A DNA stretch of 64,000 nucleotides, from positions 61,493 to 125,492 of the forward strand of contig JAYOLL010000009.1 in assembly GCA_038120295.1 (NCBI GenBank), written 5' to 3'. Position numbers and translations under genes: made by a program. Shown here piece by piece: positions 35,115-43,731 of this stretch (positions within the stretch are counted from its first letter, which is position 1; each line of letters starts with the position of its first letter). This stretch comes from JAYOEY01 sp038120295. GTDB lineage: Bacteria > Pseudomonadota > Alphaproteobacteria > MPNO01 > UBA2964. The notes under the pieces are model-generated. The model saw only the letters and a program-made list of their open reading frames with translations. It was not told where the DNA came from and did not search any database.

Positions 35115-36034
35115 TCGGTTTTTCGGCGTTCCTTCAGGTTCACCGTCTTGTCGTCTGACTCTTTTCGCGTCAGCAGGATCGACGAACACACGATCACCGC
35201 GCCGCCGACCCACACCCAGATGACCGGCCATTCGTTGAACAGGACCAGCCCCATCAGCGCGGCGATGGGCAGGCGCAGGAAATCGAGCACCGTCACCACG
35301 GTAGCATCCGCTGCGGCGAAGGACCGCGCCAGCGTCCTTTGCGTCATCGCGCCGAGAAAGCCGAGCAGGGCGAGCCAGGCAATCTGTTCGAGCGACGGCG
35401 TCTTCCAGAAGATAATCGCGCCGATCAGCGCCAGCGGCATCACGAACAGCCCCTGATATAGCGCGATCGTGTCGGGGTGCTCGGTGTAGGACAGGTACTT
35501 GATGAAGATCGTGTTGCAGACGGTGAAGGACACGGCGGCGAAGGCGTAGAACACGCCTTCGTTGACCTCGGCGAAGCCGGGCCGGACGATGATCATCGCA
35601 CCCGCGAACCCGATTGCCATCGCCAGCCATCTGCGTCCGCGCGCCAGCTCGCCGAGAAACAGGATCGCGGCGATACAGGCGAAGGCGGGCCGGGTGAAGC
35701 CGATCGCAGCGATATCGGCCAGCGGAATATGCGATGCGGCGAGAAAGTAAAATATCAGGCTCAGATAGGCTGACACGCTGCGGATCGCGAAGATCCGGGT
35801 CTTGGAGGTTCGCAGGATGGAAATGCCGCGCTTCGCCACGATGGGCGTCAGGAACATCACGCCGAACAGCGCCCGGAAGAACACGATCACGAAAACGGTC
35901 AGCTCGGGCGACAGATGCCGCGCCACCGACATCATGCCGGTGAAGGTCGCGCCCGTCAGCGATATCCAGAACCCCGCGCGCACCGGTCCCGGCAGGGCGT
36001 TGAAGCGGTCGGCGATCGACTGCGTCGGGATCAT
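35111..36034 (-). CDS. EamA/DMT-superfamily transporter
   Basis: 307 residues with about ten hydrophobic helices in two EamA repeats. The second repeat begins near AFAAVSFTVCNTIFIKYLS. Such proteins export or exchange small metabolites across the inner membrane. The substrate is unknown. The stop codon TAA shares bases with the stop of ispG on the other strand. Confidence 0.88.
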   Translation of the reverse strand: MIPTQSIADRFNALPGPVRAGFWISLTGATFTGMMSVARHLSPELTVFVIVFFRALFGVMFLTPIVAKRGISILRTSKTRIFAIRSVSAYLSLIFYFLAASHIPLADIAAIGFTRPAFACIAAILFLGELARGRRWLAMAIGFAGAMIIVRPGFAEVNEGVFYAFAAVSFTVCNTIFIKYLSYTEHPDTIALYQGLFVMPLALIGAIIFWKTPSLEQIAWLALLGFLGAMTQRTLARSFAAADATVVTVLDFLRLPIAALMGLVLFNEWPVIWVWVGGAVIVCSSILLTRKESDDKTVNLKERRKTD

Positions 36035-36096
36035 GTCTGTGTCTGGTACGGCAAGGGCGGGTTTTCCTGCGCCTATTGTGCGCCCATATTGCCCCC

Positions 36097-36534
36097 ATGG
36101 GAAAGGCAGACGACATAGAATTCCGCAACGGCTCCGTGCCGCTGTCCGCGCTGGAGTTCAGCTATATCAGGAGTTCCGGCCCCGGCGGGCAGAACGTCAA
36201 CAAGCTGGCGACGGCGGTGCAGCTGCGTTTCGACGCCGCCGCCTGCGCCGATATCGGACCGGCGATGATGAACCGGCTGCGCAATATCGCCGGGCGGCGC
36301 ATGACGGCGGTCGGCATTATCGTGATTACCGCGCGGCGTCATCGCCGCCAGGAACTCAACCAGGCCGACGCCATCGCGCGTCTCACCGCAATGCTTGTGG
36401 AGGCTGCGGAGCCGCCACGCTATCGCCGCCCGACCAAGCCGTCGAAAGGAGCGAAGGAACGGCGGCTTAAATCCAAGCGTGGAAGAGCCGATATCAAGAA
36501 GAACCGCAGGCCGGTCGGCGGCGGGGATCTCTGA
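36097..36534 (+). CDS. arfB: Alternative ribosome-rescue factor B (RF-1 domain peptidyl-tRNA hydrolase)
   Basis: ArfB releases nascent chains from ribosomes stalled on mRNAs without a stop codon. It has 145 residues. The GGQ loop is at residues 30-32 (SSGPGGQNVNK). The C-terminal tail, rich in Lys and Arg (KPSKGAKERRLKSKRGRADI), is the part that enters the empty mRNA channel. The start at 36097 matches the usual short N-terminus. Confidence 0.93.
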   Translation: MGKADDIEFRNGSVPLSALEFSYIRSSGPGGQNVNKLATAVQLRFDAAACADIGPAMMNRLRNIAGRRMTAVGIIVITARRHRRQELNQADAIARLTAMLVEAAEPPRYRRPTKPSKGAKERRLKSKRGRADIKKNRRPVGGGDL

Positions 36535-36599
36535 GACGGGACTCGACAGCGCCCCAGCCAGTACGGCAGCATGCGCGAAACCATATTTCAGGGTGAGAC

Positions 36600-37019
36600 A
36601 TGACCGACAAGATCGAAAAATCAGAAGAGGAATGGCAGAAAGAGCTGTCGCCGGAGCAGTTCCATGTCTGTCGGCAGGGCGGCACCGAGCGGCCTTTCAC
36701 CGGCAAGTACAACGAATTCAAGGGAGCAGGCCTGTTCGTCTGTTCGTGCTGCGGCAATCCGCTGTTCGATTCGAACACCAAGTTCAACTCGGGCACCGGC
36801 TGGCCGAGCTTTTTCGCGCCGGTATCGAAGGACGCGGTCGATCTGCATGACGACTGGTCGATGTTCATGCGCCGTACCGAGGTCAAATGCGCGAAATGCG
36901 ACGCGCATCTCGGTCACGTCTTCCCCGACGGACCGCAGCCGACGGGCCAGCGCTTTTGCATGAACTCGGTCTCGCTCGATTTCCAGGAAGCTGCCGACGG
37001 CGAAGGGGAAGGGGCCTGA
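36600..37019 (+). CDS. msrB: Peptide-methionine (R)-S-oxide reductase
   Basis: MsrB repairs R-methionine sulfoxide in proteins. It has 139 residues. Structural zinc ligands are Cys48/Cys51 (CSCC) and Cys97/Cys100 (CAKC). The catalytic cysteine is Cys120 in QRFCMNSVSLDF, and the GTGWPSF motif is present. It lies 4 bp before the NmrA-like gene, so the two are probably one unit. Confidence 0.96.
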   Translation: MTDKIEKSEEEWQKELSPEQFHVCRQGGTERPFTGKYNEFKGAGLFVCSCCGNPLFDSNTKFNSGTGWPSFFAPVSKDAVDLHDDWSMFMRRTEVKCAKCDAHLGHVFPDGPQPTGQRFCMNSVSLDFQEAADGEGEGA

Positions 37020-37023
37020 CCCG

Positions 37024-37872
37024 ATGATCCTCGTCACCTGCGCCGGCGGCAAGACCGGCCGGGCTGTCATCCCCGCCTTTGCCGAAGCCGGGCTTCGCGT
37101 CCGCGCTATGGTCAGCCGGCCCGAATCCGAAGCCGCCATAAAAGGTCTCGGTGCGGCGGAAACCGATTCCGGCCAACTGAACGATCCGGATGCCGTTGCC
37201 GCTGCGATGGCGGGCGTGGACGCCGTTTACTATATCGCGCCCAACATGACGCCCTACGAGCGCGCTATCGGCGACATCGTGATCGCGGCGGCGGAGGCCG
37301 CTGGCGTAAAACGGTTCGTGTTTCATTCCACGCTCCATACCCAGCTTGAGGCGCTGCCGCATCACTGGGCGCGTCATTTCGTGGAGCAGGCGCTGATCGA
37401 GTCGGGGCTCGATTTCACCATCCTGCAATGCGGCTCCTACATGCAGAACATGCTGCCCGGCTGGAAGAAGATGACGGAGACCGGCGTGCATGCGATGGCC
37501 TACGACATCGATGCGCCGATGAGCCTGGTCGATCTCGATGACATCGCCGCTGCGGCGACGAAAATCCTGACCGAGGACGGGTATGAAAACGGCATCTTCG
37601 AGCTGTGCGGCCCGGCGATTACCTTGCGCGGAAAGGCGGAAATCCTGTCCCGGGTTCTTGGAAAGCCGGTGCGGGCGGAGAAGGAACCGCTGGACGCGTT
37701 CCTCGATCACGCGCGCGCGATCGGGCTCAGCGATTTCACGATCGACGTGATGGCGAAGATGTTCCCCTATTACGACGCGCACGGGCTGGTCGGGAACCCG
37801 AAAATCCTGGGCTGGATTCTGGGACGAGAACCGACGGATTTCGAGGCGTTTGCGCGGCGTATCGCCTCCTGA
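37024..37872 (+). CDS. NmrA-like NAD(P)-binding protein
   Basis: 282 residues of the atypical short-chain dehydrogenase group. The nucleotide-binding start is LVTCAGGKTGRAV (a GxxGxxG variant), followed by VDAVYYIAPNM and VKRFVFHSTLH. The usual catalytic YxxxK is not evident, which is normal for NmrA/HSCARG sensors and for azoreductase-like relatives. Function unknown. Confidence 0.83.
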   Translation: MILVTCAGGKTGRAVIPAFAEAGLRVRAMVSRPESEAAIKGLGAAETDSGQLNDPDAVAAAMAGVDAVYYIAPNMTPYERAIGDIVIAAAEAAGVKRFVFHSTLHTQLEALPHHWARHFVEQALIESGLDFTILQCGSYMQNMLPGWKKMTETGVHAMAYDIDAPMSLVDLDDIAAAATKILTEDGYENGIFELCGPAITLRGKAEILSRVLGKPVRAEKEPLDAFLDHARAIGLSDFTIDVMAKMFPYYDAHGLVGNPKILGWILGREPTDFEAFARRIAS

Positions 37873-37880
37873 CGCTGAAA

Positions 37881-37995
37881 GGCCCCCTCCCTATCCCTCC
37901 CCCGCGAGCGGGGGAGGGGACTTCCTCAGAGCAGCGGCAAGGGATGAGACTCCCTCCCCCAATTCTGGGCGAGGGCGGGGGTGGGGGTTAACCCC
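37881..37995. repeat. GC-rich intergenic palindromic repeat, copy 1
   Basis: A C/G-rich block holds a perfect 11-bp stem with a 2-nt loop (37895-37905 with 37908-37918, CCCTCCCCCGC and its complement). A second CCCTCCCCC...GGGCGGGGG pair follows further on. Similar blocks recur at 39.9, 43.6 and 46.4 kb. Such elements are widespread between genes in alphaproteobacteria. Confidence 0.7.
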
Positions 37996-38009
37996 GCCGC
38001 AACAAGACT

Positions 38010-38642
38010 CTAAGCCTCGTAAATCATCGCCTGGATCGGCTGGCCGAATTCCGGTGCGGCCAAATCGGGGCAGGCGCTGGCGGCTACGGCGAGGTCCATC
38101 TCGGCGCGGAAATCGACATAGATCGGGTCTTTCGGCCGGTTCGGTGTGTGTTTGATCTCGCCGGATTTCGTGTCGATATCGACATGCTGGAATACGTTGA
38201 GCGGCGACGGAATCAGCTCCGGCGGGATGTTCCATTCGCTGAATCCGTCGATCAGGTTTTCCCAACAGCCGTGATCCGGGATCGGGATGTCGTCGCCGTG
38301 GTGATACTGGTTCAGACGCCCTTCCTCCTTCGCGCGGGCGTAGCGCGGGCCGGAACAGGTGCCGTACTGCAGGTCGTGATAGCCCATCCCGGCGAACTGG
38401 TCCTCGATGATGGTCATCATCGGGTTGTTGAGCTTGCTGTAGAGCACGTCGCCGGTCGTGATCCAGAGCTTCATGTTGTAGACCTTGGTCCGCGCCTGAT
38501 CGAACCGTTCGTTGACGTTGTGCAGGTTCACGCAGGCGAAATCGATAATGGTCTTGGCGGTCAGCCGAAGGATCTGCCCCTTCTCCATCGGGCGGCCCCA
38601 GCCGCTGTTGGCGGGGACGAATTCGTCGCTGATGATTTTCAT
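38010..38642 (-). CDS. DUF1989 (urea carboxylase-associated type) protein, paralogue 3
   Basis: 210 residues. The family pattern is clear: KGQILRLTAKTIIDF, WITTGDVLYSKLNNPMMTII, HDLQYGTCSGPR and DHGCWENL. The His/Cys sets are likely metal or active-site residues. DUF1989 proteins accompany urea carboxylase, and a related pair forms carboxyguanidine deiminase, so action on carboxylated urea- or guanidine-like compounds is plausible. No carboxylase gene is in the window. It is the last of three tandem paralogues, 17 bp after the middle one. Confidence 0.85.
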   Translation of the reverse strand: MKIISDEFVPANSGWGRPMEKGQILRLTAKTIIDFACVNLHNVNERFDQARTKVYNMKLWITTGDVLYSKLNNPMMTIIEDQFAGMGYHDLQYGTCSGPRYARAKEEGRLNQYHHGDDIPIPDHGCWENLIDGFSEWNIPPELIPSPLNVFQHVDIDTKSGEIKHTPNRPKDPIYVDFRAEMDLAVAASACPDLAAPEFGQPIQAMIYEA

Positions 38643-38659
38643 GTTTTTGCTCCCGTCTT

Positions 38660-39202
38660 TCAGGGGTTCAGGATCGTAACGGTGCAGGGCGCGCCAGCGG
38701 CGGACGTCTCGGCAGCCGGACAGTTCACGAGCGCGCAGATCAGATCGATCTCGGCCTCGAGGTCGATCGCCACAGGCTCGGGCGGCCTCTTCGGGCGGGG
38801 GCGGATGCGCCCGTCCTGCGCAATATCGAGATTGCGGAACAGCCCCATCGGGTCGGGCAGGTCCTCGAACGTCATGTTCAGCGGCGCGAGCACCTCCAGC
38901 ATCGCGTCGGCGCAGCCATGACCGGATTGCAGATCGTGCAGCCCGGTACCGGCGAACCCGTCGGCGAGAAGGCGCATCATCGGGTTGTTCTGCTTGCTGA
39001 ACAGCCGGTGCCCCGTCGTCGGATACATGTTGAGGTTATAGATGCGGGTCCGGGCCGTATCGAAATATTCCTTTATGTCGTCGCGCTTGAAGGCGTTGAA
39101 ATCGATCACGCTCCTTCCCGTGATTCGCAGCACCTGTCCCTTGTCGACATTGCCCAACCACCCCTTGTTCGGGGCGATGGTTTCCTCGGCGATGACATTC
39201 AT
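38660..39202 (-). CDS. DUF1989 protein, paralogue 2 (internally shortened)
   Basis: 180 residues. It keeps KGQVLRITGRSVIDF, PTTGHRLFSKQNNPMMRLL and LHDLQSGHGCADAM. Compared with both neighbours, about 30 residues are missing between the HDLQ motif and the HGC motif. The cysteine of HDLQxGxC is lost and the two motifs are joined. The frame is intact and codon use normal, so it is probably expressed, perhaps as a non-catalytic or different-specificity subunit. Tandem with the paralogues on each side. Confidence 0.82.
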   Translation of the reverse strand: MNVIAEETIAPNKGWLGNVDKGQVLRITGRSVIDFNAFKRDDIKEYFDTARTRIYNLNMYPTTGHRLFSKQNNPMMRLLADGFAGTGLHDLQSGHGCADAMLEVLAPLNMTFEDLPDPMGLFRNLDIAQDGRIRPRPKRPPEPVAIDLEAEIDLICALVNCPAAETSAAGAPCTVTILNP

Positions 39203-39228
39203 GTTCGGTTCCTTCTGAAACGCTTAAA

Positions 39229-39861
39229 TCAGGGCTGGTAGATACGGGCCCGGACCTCCAGCCCCTTGGTTTTCGAAGCCTTGTCGGGGCAGGCGCTGAA
39301 CGCCACCAGCAGATCCCGCTCCGCAAGCAGATCCAGATCGACCGGCGCGTCGGGGCGAATCTGGGTCCGCGCCATGCAACCGGTCTCCTGGTCGATATCC
39401 ATGTTCTGGAACAGGTTCACCGGGCTTGGAATGTTCTCGTACGGAATGCCGTAGGGTTCCAGCGCCCAGGTCAGGTTTTCGGCGCAGCCGTGATCGGGCA
39501 ACTCCATGTTGTGCCCGTGCAGATACTCGTCGAGCCTTCCTTCTTCCGCCGCCCGACGGTGCCGGTCGCGCCCGCACATGCCGAACTGCAGATCGTGCGT
39601 ACCCAGCCCCTCGAACCCGTCTTCGATCATTGTGATCAGCGGCGCGCCCGAGCGCGACAGCAGCGTGTCGCCGCGCCGGAAATAGATACAGTTGCTGCGC
39701 TCCTTGGTCGGCGCCTGGTCGAACGCTTCGGCGTAGTCGTGCCGATCGAAGGCGACGAAATCGATAATGGTCCGCGCGGTAAGCCGCAGGATCTGCCCGG
39801 CTTCCATCTCCGCCGCCCAGCCGGTATTGCGCGGCGCGGTTTCGTCGCTGAGGATTTTCAT
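39229..39861 (-). CDS. DUF1989 protein, paralogue 1 (first gene of the operon)
   Basis: 210 residues with the full-length family pattern: AGQILRLTARTIIDFVAFDR, RGDTLLSRSGAPLITMIEDG, HDLQFGMCGRDR and DHGCAENL. It shares length and both His/Cys motifs with the copy at 38010. It starts a three-gene run with gaps of 26 and 17 bp, all minus strand. Upstream lies a tandem GC-rich repeat. Confidence 0.85.
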   Translation of the reverse strand: MKILSDETAPRNTGWAAEMEAGQILRLTARTIIDFVAFDRHDYAEAFDQAPTKERSNCIYFRRGDTLLSRSGAPLITMIEDGFEGLGTHDLQFGMCGRDRHRRAAEEGRLDEYLHGHNMELPDHGCAENLTWALEPYGIPYENIPSPVNLFQNMDIDQETGCMARTQIRPDAPVDLDLLAERDLLVAFSACPDKASKTKGLEVRARIYQP

Positions 39862-39896
39862 GGCGAGAGAATAGCAATGAGTTGAGGCGGCGGGAA

Positions 39897-39942
39897 CCTC
39901 CCCCTCCTCAATTCCGGGGCCTCCCCCTCCTCAATTCCGGGG
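39897..39942. repeat. Exact 23-bp tandem duplication in a GC-rich intergenic repeat, copy 2
   Basis: A 23-bp unit starting CCTCCCCCTCCTCAATTCC occurs twice without spacing (39897-39919 and 39920-39942), followed by GGGGAGTGGGG-like complementary sequence up to about 39966. It lies between the divergent DUF1989 operon and the FMN reductase gene. Confidence 0.8.
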
Positions 39943-40029
39943 AAGGGGCAGGGAGTGGGGTAACCCCGACTGTTCCTCAATGCGTCTAAACCCTTTATGG
40001 TTCGCCGCGGTTCGAACAGGAGTGGATTC

Positions 40030-40590
40030 ATGCGCATATTTTTGTTCTCGGCGTCGATGCGGAAGGCATCCTTCAACAAGAAGCTGGCGTCTCTGATTAA
40101 CCGGAAACTCGAAGCCCTCGGTTGCGAGGTCGATTTCGAAAACGATTTTCACGCTTTCGACATGCCGCTCTATGACGGCGATCTCGATGCGGCGGAAGGC
40201 ATGCCGCCCGGCGCCCGGAAATTCATCGGCCATATCGAGGCGGCGGACGGGATTGTCATGGTCTATCCCGAATACAACCATTCGATCCCCGGTCCGCTCA
40301 AGAACGCGATCGACTGGATTTCGCGTCAGCGGCCCTACCCGACCATCGGCAAGACAGTCATGCTGGCATCCGCCGCGCCCAGCCCGGTCGGCGGTTATCG
40401 CGGGCTGATGGCGATGCTTGAGCCGATGGCCCTGTTGGAGGCCTGGGTGTCGCCCGGCAAGTTCGGGCTCGCGCTCGCCAACAAGGCGTTCGACGACGAC
40501 GGCAACCTGGTTAATCCGGACATCGACAAGCTGCTCGACGGGATGATCGCCGAATTTATCGAAAACACCCGTATCCGCAGCGGGAACTGA
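40030..40590 (+). CDS. NADPH-dependent FMN reductase family protein
   Basis: A 186-residue flavodoxin-like flavoprotein. The FMN phosphate loop is FLFSASMRKASFNKK, and VYPEYNHSIPGPLKNAIDW is the signature of NADPH-dependent FMN/quinone reductases. AGGAG lies upstream of ATG 40030. It is followed 11 bp later by the acyl-CoA ligase gene, so it may belong to the same operon. Confidence 0.9.
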   Translation: MRIFLFSASMRKASFNKKLASLINRKLEALGCEVDFENDFHAFDMPLYDGDLDAAEGMPPGARKFIGHIEAADGIVMVYPEYNHSIPGPLKNAIDWISRQRPYPTIGKTVMLASAAPSPVGGYRGLMAMLEPMALLEAWVSPGKFGLALANKAFDDDGNLVNPDIDKLLDGMIAEFIENTRIRSGN

Positions 40591-40601
40591 TAGGCCGAAA
40601 G

Positions 40602-42137
40602 ATGGACATCGCCGGCGTCTTCGACTCCGCCGTTGCCCGCGACCCCGACGCGCTGGCCTTCGTAGACGGCGATCGCCGCCGCACCTATCGCGGCTGGGAC
40701 GGCGATATCGGCCGCGCCGCCGGCGGGCTGGCGCGACTGGGGCTCAAGCGCGGCGACCGGCTGATGTGCGTCATGCCGAACTCCTACGAAATAGCGACGC
40801 TTTACTGGGCGTCGCAGCGGCTCGGCGCGATCTTTACCCCGTTCAACTGGCGCGCCACGCCGGAGGAAATCGCCTACGCCGTGGGCGACGCCGAGCCTGC
40901 ATTGCTCGCCTGGGACGAGCGGGTGGTGGAGCGGCCCGACCTCGACGGCACCCGGCTGATCTCGGTCGGCTCGCGCCGGGACGGGCCGGGCTTCGGCGAC
41001 CTGATGGCCTCGACCCGGATCGCGCCGGATCCGCCGCTCGCCGACACCGATATCTGCCTGATGCTCTACACCTCCGGCACGACGGGAAAGCCCAAAGGCG
41101 TGCCGCGCCCGGTGGCGGCGGAGCGAATCGCGGCGGCCTCGGTGATCGCCCATCTGCGCTACCGGTTCGGCGAGCGCATCCTTGGCGCGATGCCGATGTT
41201 CCACACGATGGGCATTCGCAACATGCTGACCTGCGCGATGCTGAACGGCGCCTTCGTCAATATGTGCGGTTTCGATGCGGGCGAGGCGCTGAAGCTGATA
41301 GAGGCGGAAAAAGTCAGCGCCGCGTTTCTCGTGCCGACCATGTTCCACGACATGCTGGGTCATGACGGGCTTTCGTCCCGCGATACGGGGTCGGTCCGCA
41401 ATGTCGCCTATGCCGGCATGTCGATGACCGGCGCACTGGAACGACGCTGCGTCGAGGCCTTCAAACCCGAGGTCTTCGCCAACTATTACGGCTCCAGCGA
41501 GATTTTCACCTTTTCGTTCTGCGACCGGCTCGATGACAAGCCGGGAGCGGCCGGCCGCGCCGGCATCAACCAGCAGCTCCGCGTGGTGCGCGCCGACCCG
41601 GACGACCCTGTCGGCCCTGGAGAGACGCTTCCGCCCGGCGAGATCGGCGAGGTCATCGCCTCGATGCGGAGCCCGGAGGCTTTCGCAGGCTACTGGAAAC
41701 GCCCCGACGCCGATGAGAAGGCCATCCGCGACGGATGGTATTTCACCGGCGATCTCGGCTATGTCGACGAGGACGGCGATCTGTTCCTCTGCGGGCGGAT
41801 CGACGACATGATTATTTCCGGCGGCGAAAACATTCACCCGGAAGAGGTCGAAGACACGCTCGCCGATCATCCTTCGGTCGGCGCGGTCGCCGTGGTCGGG
41901 CTGCCCGATGAGCGCTGGGGACAGGTCGTCACGGCCTTTATCGAGCCGGCGACCGGCGATACGAGCGCCGAAGCGCTCGGCGAACACTGTACGGCGTCGA
42001 GCCTCGCCAGGTTCAAACGCCCGCGCGCCTATATCTTCGTCGAAGCCCTGCCACGCTCGGCCTCCGGCAAGCTGCTCCGCCGCCTGCTGCGCGAGGGGGA
42101 CTATAAAATGAAGGACGGATTCGAGAGTTCGGTTTAA
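40602..42137 (+). CDS. AMP-forming acyl/aryl-CoA ligase
   Basis: 511 residues of the ANL superfamily. The P-loop is YTSGTTGKPKG (156-166). The C-terminal hinge and motifs GWYFTGDLGYVDEDG, GRIDDMIISGGENIHPEE and PRSASGKLLRR are intact, including the catalytic Lys of SGKLLR. It activates a carboxylic acid as acyl-AMP and then as a CoA thioester. The sequence resembles 4-chlorobenzoate- or long-chain-type ligases; the substrate is undetermined. The crotonase gene follows after 9 bp. Confidence 0.92.
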   Translation: MDIAGVFDSAVARDPDALAFVDGDRRRTYRGWDGDIGRAAGGLARLGLKRGDRLMCVMPNSYEIATLYWASQRLGAIFTPFNWRATPEEIAYAVGDAEPALLAWDERVVERPDLDGTRLISVGSRRDGPGFGDLMASTRIAPDPPLADTDICLMLYTSGTTGKPKGVPRPVAAERIAAASVIAHLRYRFGERILGAMPMFHTMGIRNMLTCAMLNGAFVNMCGFDAGEALKLIEAEKVSAAFLVPTMFHDMLGHDGLSSRDTGSVRNVAYAGMSMTGALERRCVEAFKPEVFANYYGSSEIFTFSFCDRLDDKPGAAGRAGINQQLRVVRADPDDPVGPGETLPPGEIGEVIASMRSPEAFAGYWKRPDADEKAIRDGWYFTGDLGYVDEDGDLFLCGRIDDMIISGGENIHPEEVEDTLADHPSVGAVAVVGLPDERWGQVVTAFIEPATGDTSAEALGEHCTASSLARFKRPRAYIFVEALPRSASGKLLRRLLREGDYKMKDGFESSV

Positions 42138-42146
42138 AGAGAGGAC

Positions 42147-42962
42147 ATGATGAAAAAGGATTACGCCGCCGAGCGCGGTGCGCTGCTGGCGGAGCTGGAC
42201 GGGCTCCGGGTCGAGGTGGATGCGGAAAAGAAGATCGGCTACCTGATCCTCGACCGGCCGCCGCTCAATATCGTTTCCTATACGGGCCGGTCGCAGATTC
42301 GCGCGATTATCGAGGCGATGGACGAGGACGACGATGTCGGCGTCATCGTGATAAGGGGCGAGGGCGGCACCTACACCTCCGGCGGCGACGTGAAGAGCTT
42401 CCCCGATATTCCGTTCGACGGCATGTCGGATCTCGCCTGGAACATCGCCGCGCCGGAGCGCTGCACCAAGCCGGTGATCGCGGCGCTCGAGAAATACGCG
42501 TTCGGCGTTGGGTTCGAGCTCGCCATGGCGTGCGATTTCCGGCTTGCCACGAAGGAAACGCTGGTGGCCCTGCCCGAGATCAATCTGGGGGAGATGCCGG
42601 GCTCCGGCGGCAGCGTCCGGGTGGTGAAGATCGCCGGTCTTACCCGCGCCAAGGACATGGTGATGCTCGGCAAACGCATTCCCGCCGAGCAGGCAAAGGA
42701 ATGGGGGCTGATCACGGAGGTGGCCGAGGATTCGGACGCGCTGACCGCGCTGATCGAACAGTACTGCGCCGATCTCAACGCCAAGGCGCCGCTGGCGCTG
42801 CGCGCGCTGAAACGGGTTTTAAACTCTGTCTATGATACAAGTCTCAAGGTGGCGCTCGATATCGAGGGCCATTCCTATGAGAAACTCCGTTCTACGGCGG
42901 ATTACAAAGAGGGAATCGATGCTTTCGCCGAGCGGCGCAAGCCGGAATACAAGGGGCGCTGA
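42147..42962 (+). CDS. Enoyl-CoA hydratase/isomerase (crotonase) family protein
   Basis: 271 residues. The oxyanion-hole segments are RGEGGTYTSGGDVKSF and KYAFGVGFELAMACDF. The region EINLGEMPGSGGSVRVVKIAG carries an acidic residue where hydratases have a catalytic Glu, but the second Glu position is not conserved in an obvious way. It pairs with the ligase just upstream, so the substrate is probably the CoA ester made there. Hydratase, isomerase or dehalogenase cannot be separated by eye. Confidence 0.88.
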   Translation: MMKKDYAAERGALLAELDGLRVEVDAEKKIGYLILDRPPLNIVSYTGRSQIRAIIEAMDEDDDVGVIVIRGEGGTYTSGGDVKSFPDIPFDGMSDLAWNIAAPERCTKPVIAALEKYAFGVGFELAMACDFRLATKETLVALPEINLGEMPGSGGSVRVVKIAGLTRAKDMVMLGKRIPAEQAKEWGLITEVAEDSDALTALIEQYCADLNAKAPLALRALKRVLNSVYDTSLKVALDIEGHSYEKLRSTADYKEGIDAFAERRKPEYKGR

Positions 42963-43031
42963 GCGCCCGGCGTTCTGACGCGCCGGCGATAGAGCGTATA
43001 CCGGGAAGCGGAACATGCCAGGAATTCGAAC

Positions 43032-43553
43032 ATGAAAGGCAAGGTCCATTCCTTCGATGTCAGTTCCGATATCGGGCTGATCACGAGCGAGGACGCCGAC
43101 CGGTACGAGTTCTATCTCGACGACTGGCGGAGCGCCGGCGCGCCGCTTTCCGGCACGTTCGTCGATTTCTTCGTCGACGAACGGGCGGTCGCACGCGAAG
43201 TCCGCCAGATCGAACTCGAACCCAGAAAGAAAATGGCCGAAGCGGAGGCTGTTGCCGAGGAGGTTGCGGCCGCCCAGATGGATGTCAGTGAGCCCGCCAG
43301 GGTCGGCAAGAGCCGGTTCGTGGCGGCTGCGCTGGCGTTTTTCTTCGGCGGGCTTGGCGTGCACAAATTCTATATCGGCGCGTACGTGCCTGGCGCGATC
43401 ATGCTGGCCGTGTCTCTGGTCGGGACGCTGCTGGTCTTTATTCCCACGATCGCCATCGGCATCATCGCCCTGGCGGAAAGCGTGATCTACCTGATCACCC
43501 CGTCCGAGAAATTCCACCGCGTCTATATCCACGGCCAGCGGGCCTGGTTCTAG
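43032..43553 (+). CDS. TM2-domain protein with an N-terminal cold-shock-like module
   Basis: 173 residues. Residues ~1-60 (MKGKVHSFDVSSDIGLITSE) resemble a degenerate cold-shock fold. After an Ala/Glu linker, the TM2 domain has two helices: FVAAALAFFFGGLGVHKFYIG and GAIMLAVSLVGTLLVFIPTI. TM2 proteins sit in membranes with unknown roles. The combination of a nucleic-acid-binding-like fold with TM2 also occurs in other bacteria. Confidence 0.82.
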   Translation: MKGKVHSFDVSSDIGLITSEDADRYEFYLDDWRSAGAPLSGTFVDFFVDERAVAREVRQIELEPRKKMAEAEAVAEEVAAAQMDVSEPARVGKSRFVAAALAFFFGGLGVHKFYIGAYVPGAIMLAVSLVGTLLVFIPTIAIGIIALAESVIYLITPSEKFHRVYIHGQRAWF

Positions 43554-43580
43554 AAGGCGGATTTCCACACTTCGATTAAG

Positions 43581-43710
43581 GTAGCCCCCCTCCCTGACCC
43601 TCCCCCGATTTCTTAAGATCCGGGCGGGGGAGCGAATTCGGTCTGTGTTTGTCATTGACGAAGTAAACTCCTCCCCCCGCTTGCGGGGGGAGGTCGGGAG
43701 GGGGGACCCC
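43581..43710. repeat. GC-rich intergenic palindromic repeat, copy 3
   Basis: The outer parts GGTAGCCCCCCTCCC and GGGAGGGGGGACCCC are near-complementary. A perfect 10-bp hairpin with a TT loop sits inside (43671-43692, CTCCCCCCGC and its complement). It lies between the convergent TM2 and anti-sigma genes. Confidence 0.75.
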
Positions 43711-43731
43711 AAAACTTCAGTGCCAGTGGCC

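Noticed and set aside
33567..36128. An 853-codon minus-strand frame across ispG and the EamA gene
   Set aside because: It is antisense to ispG and in a different frame from the transporter; no domain is recognisable. High GC keeps the frame open.
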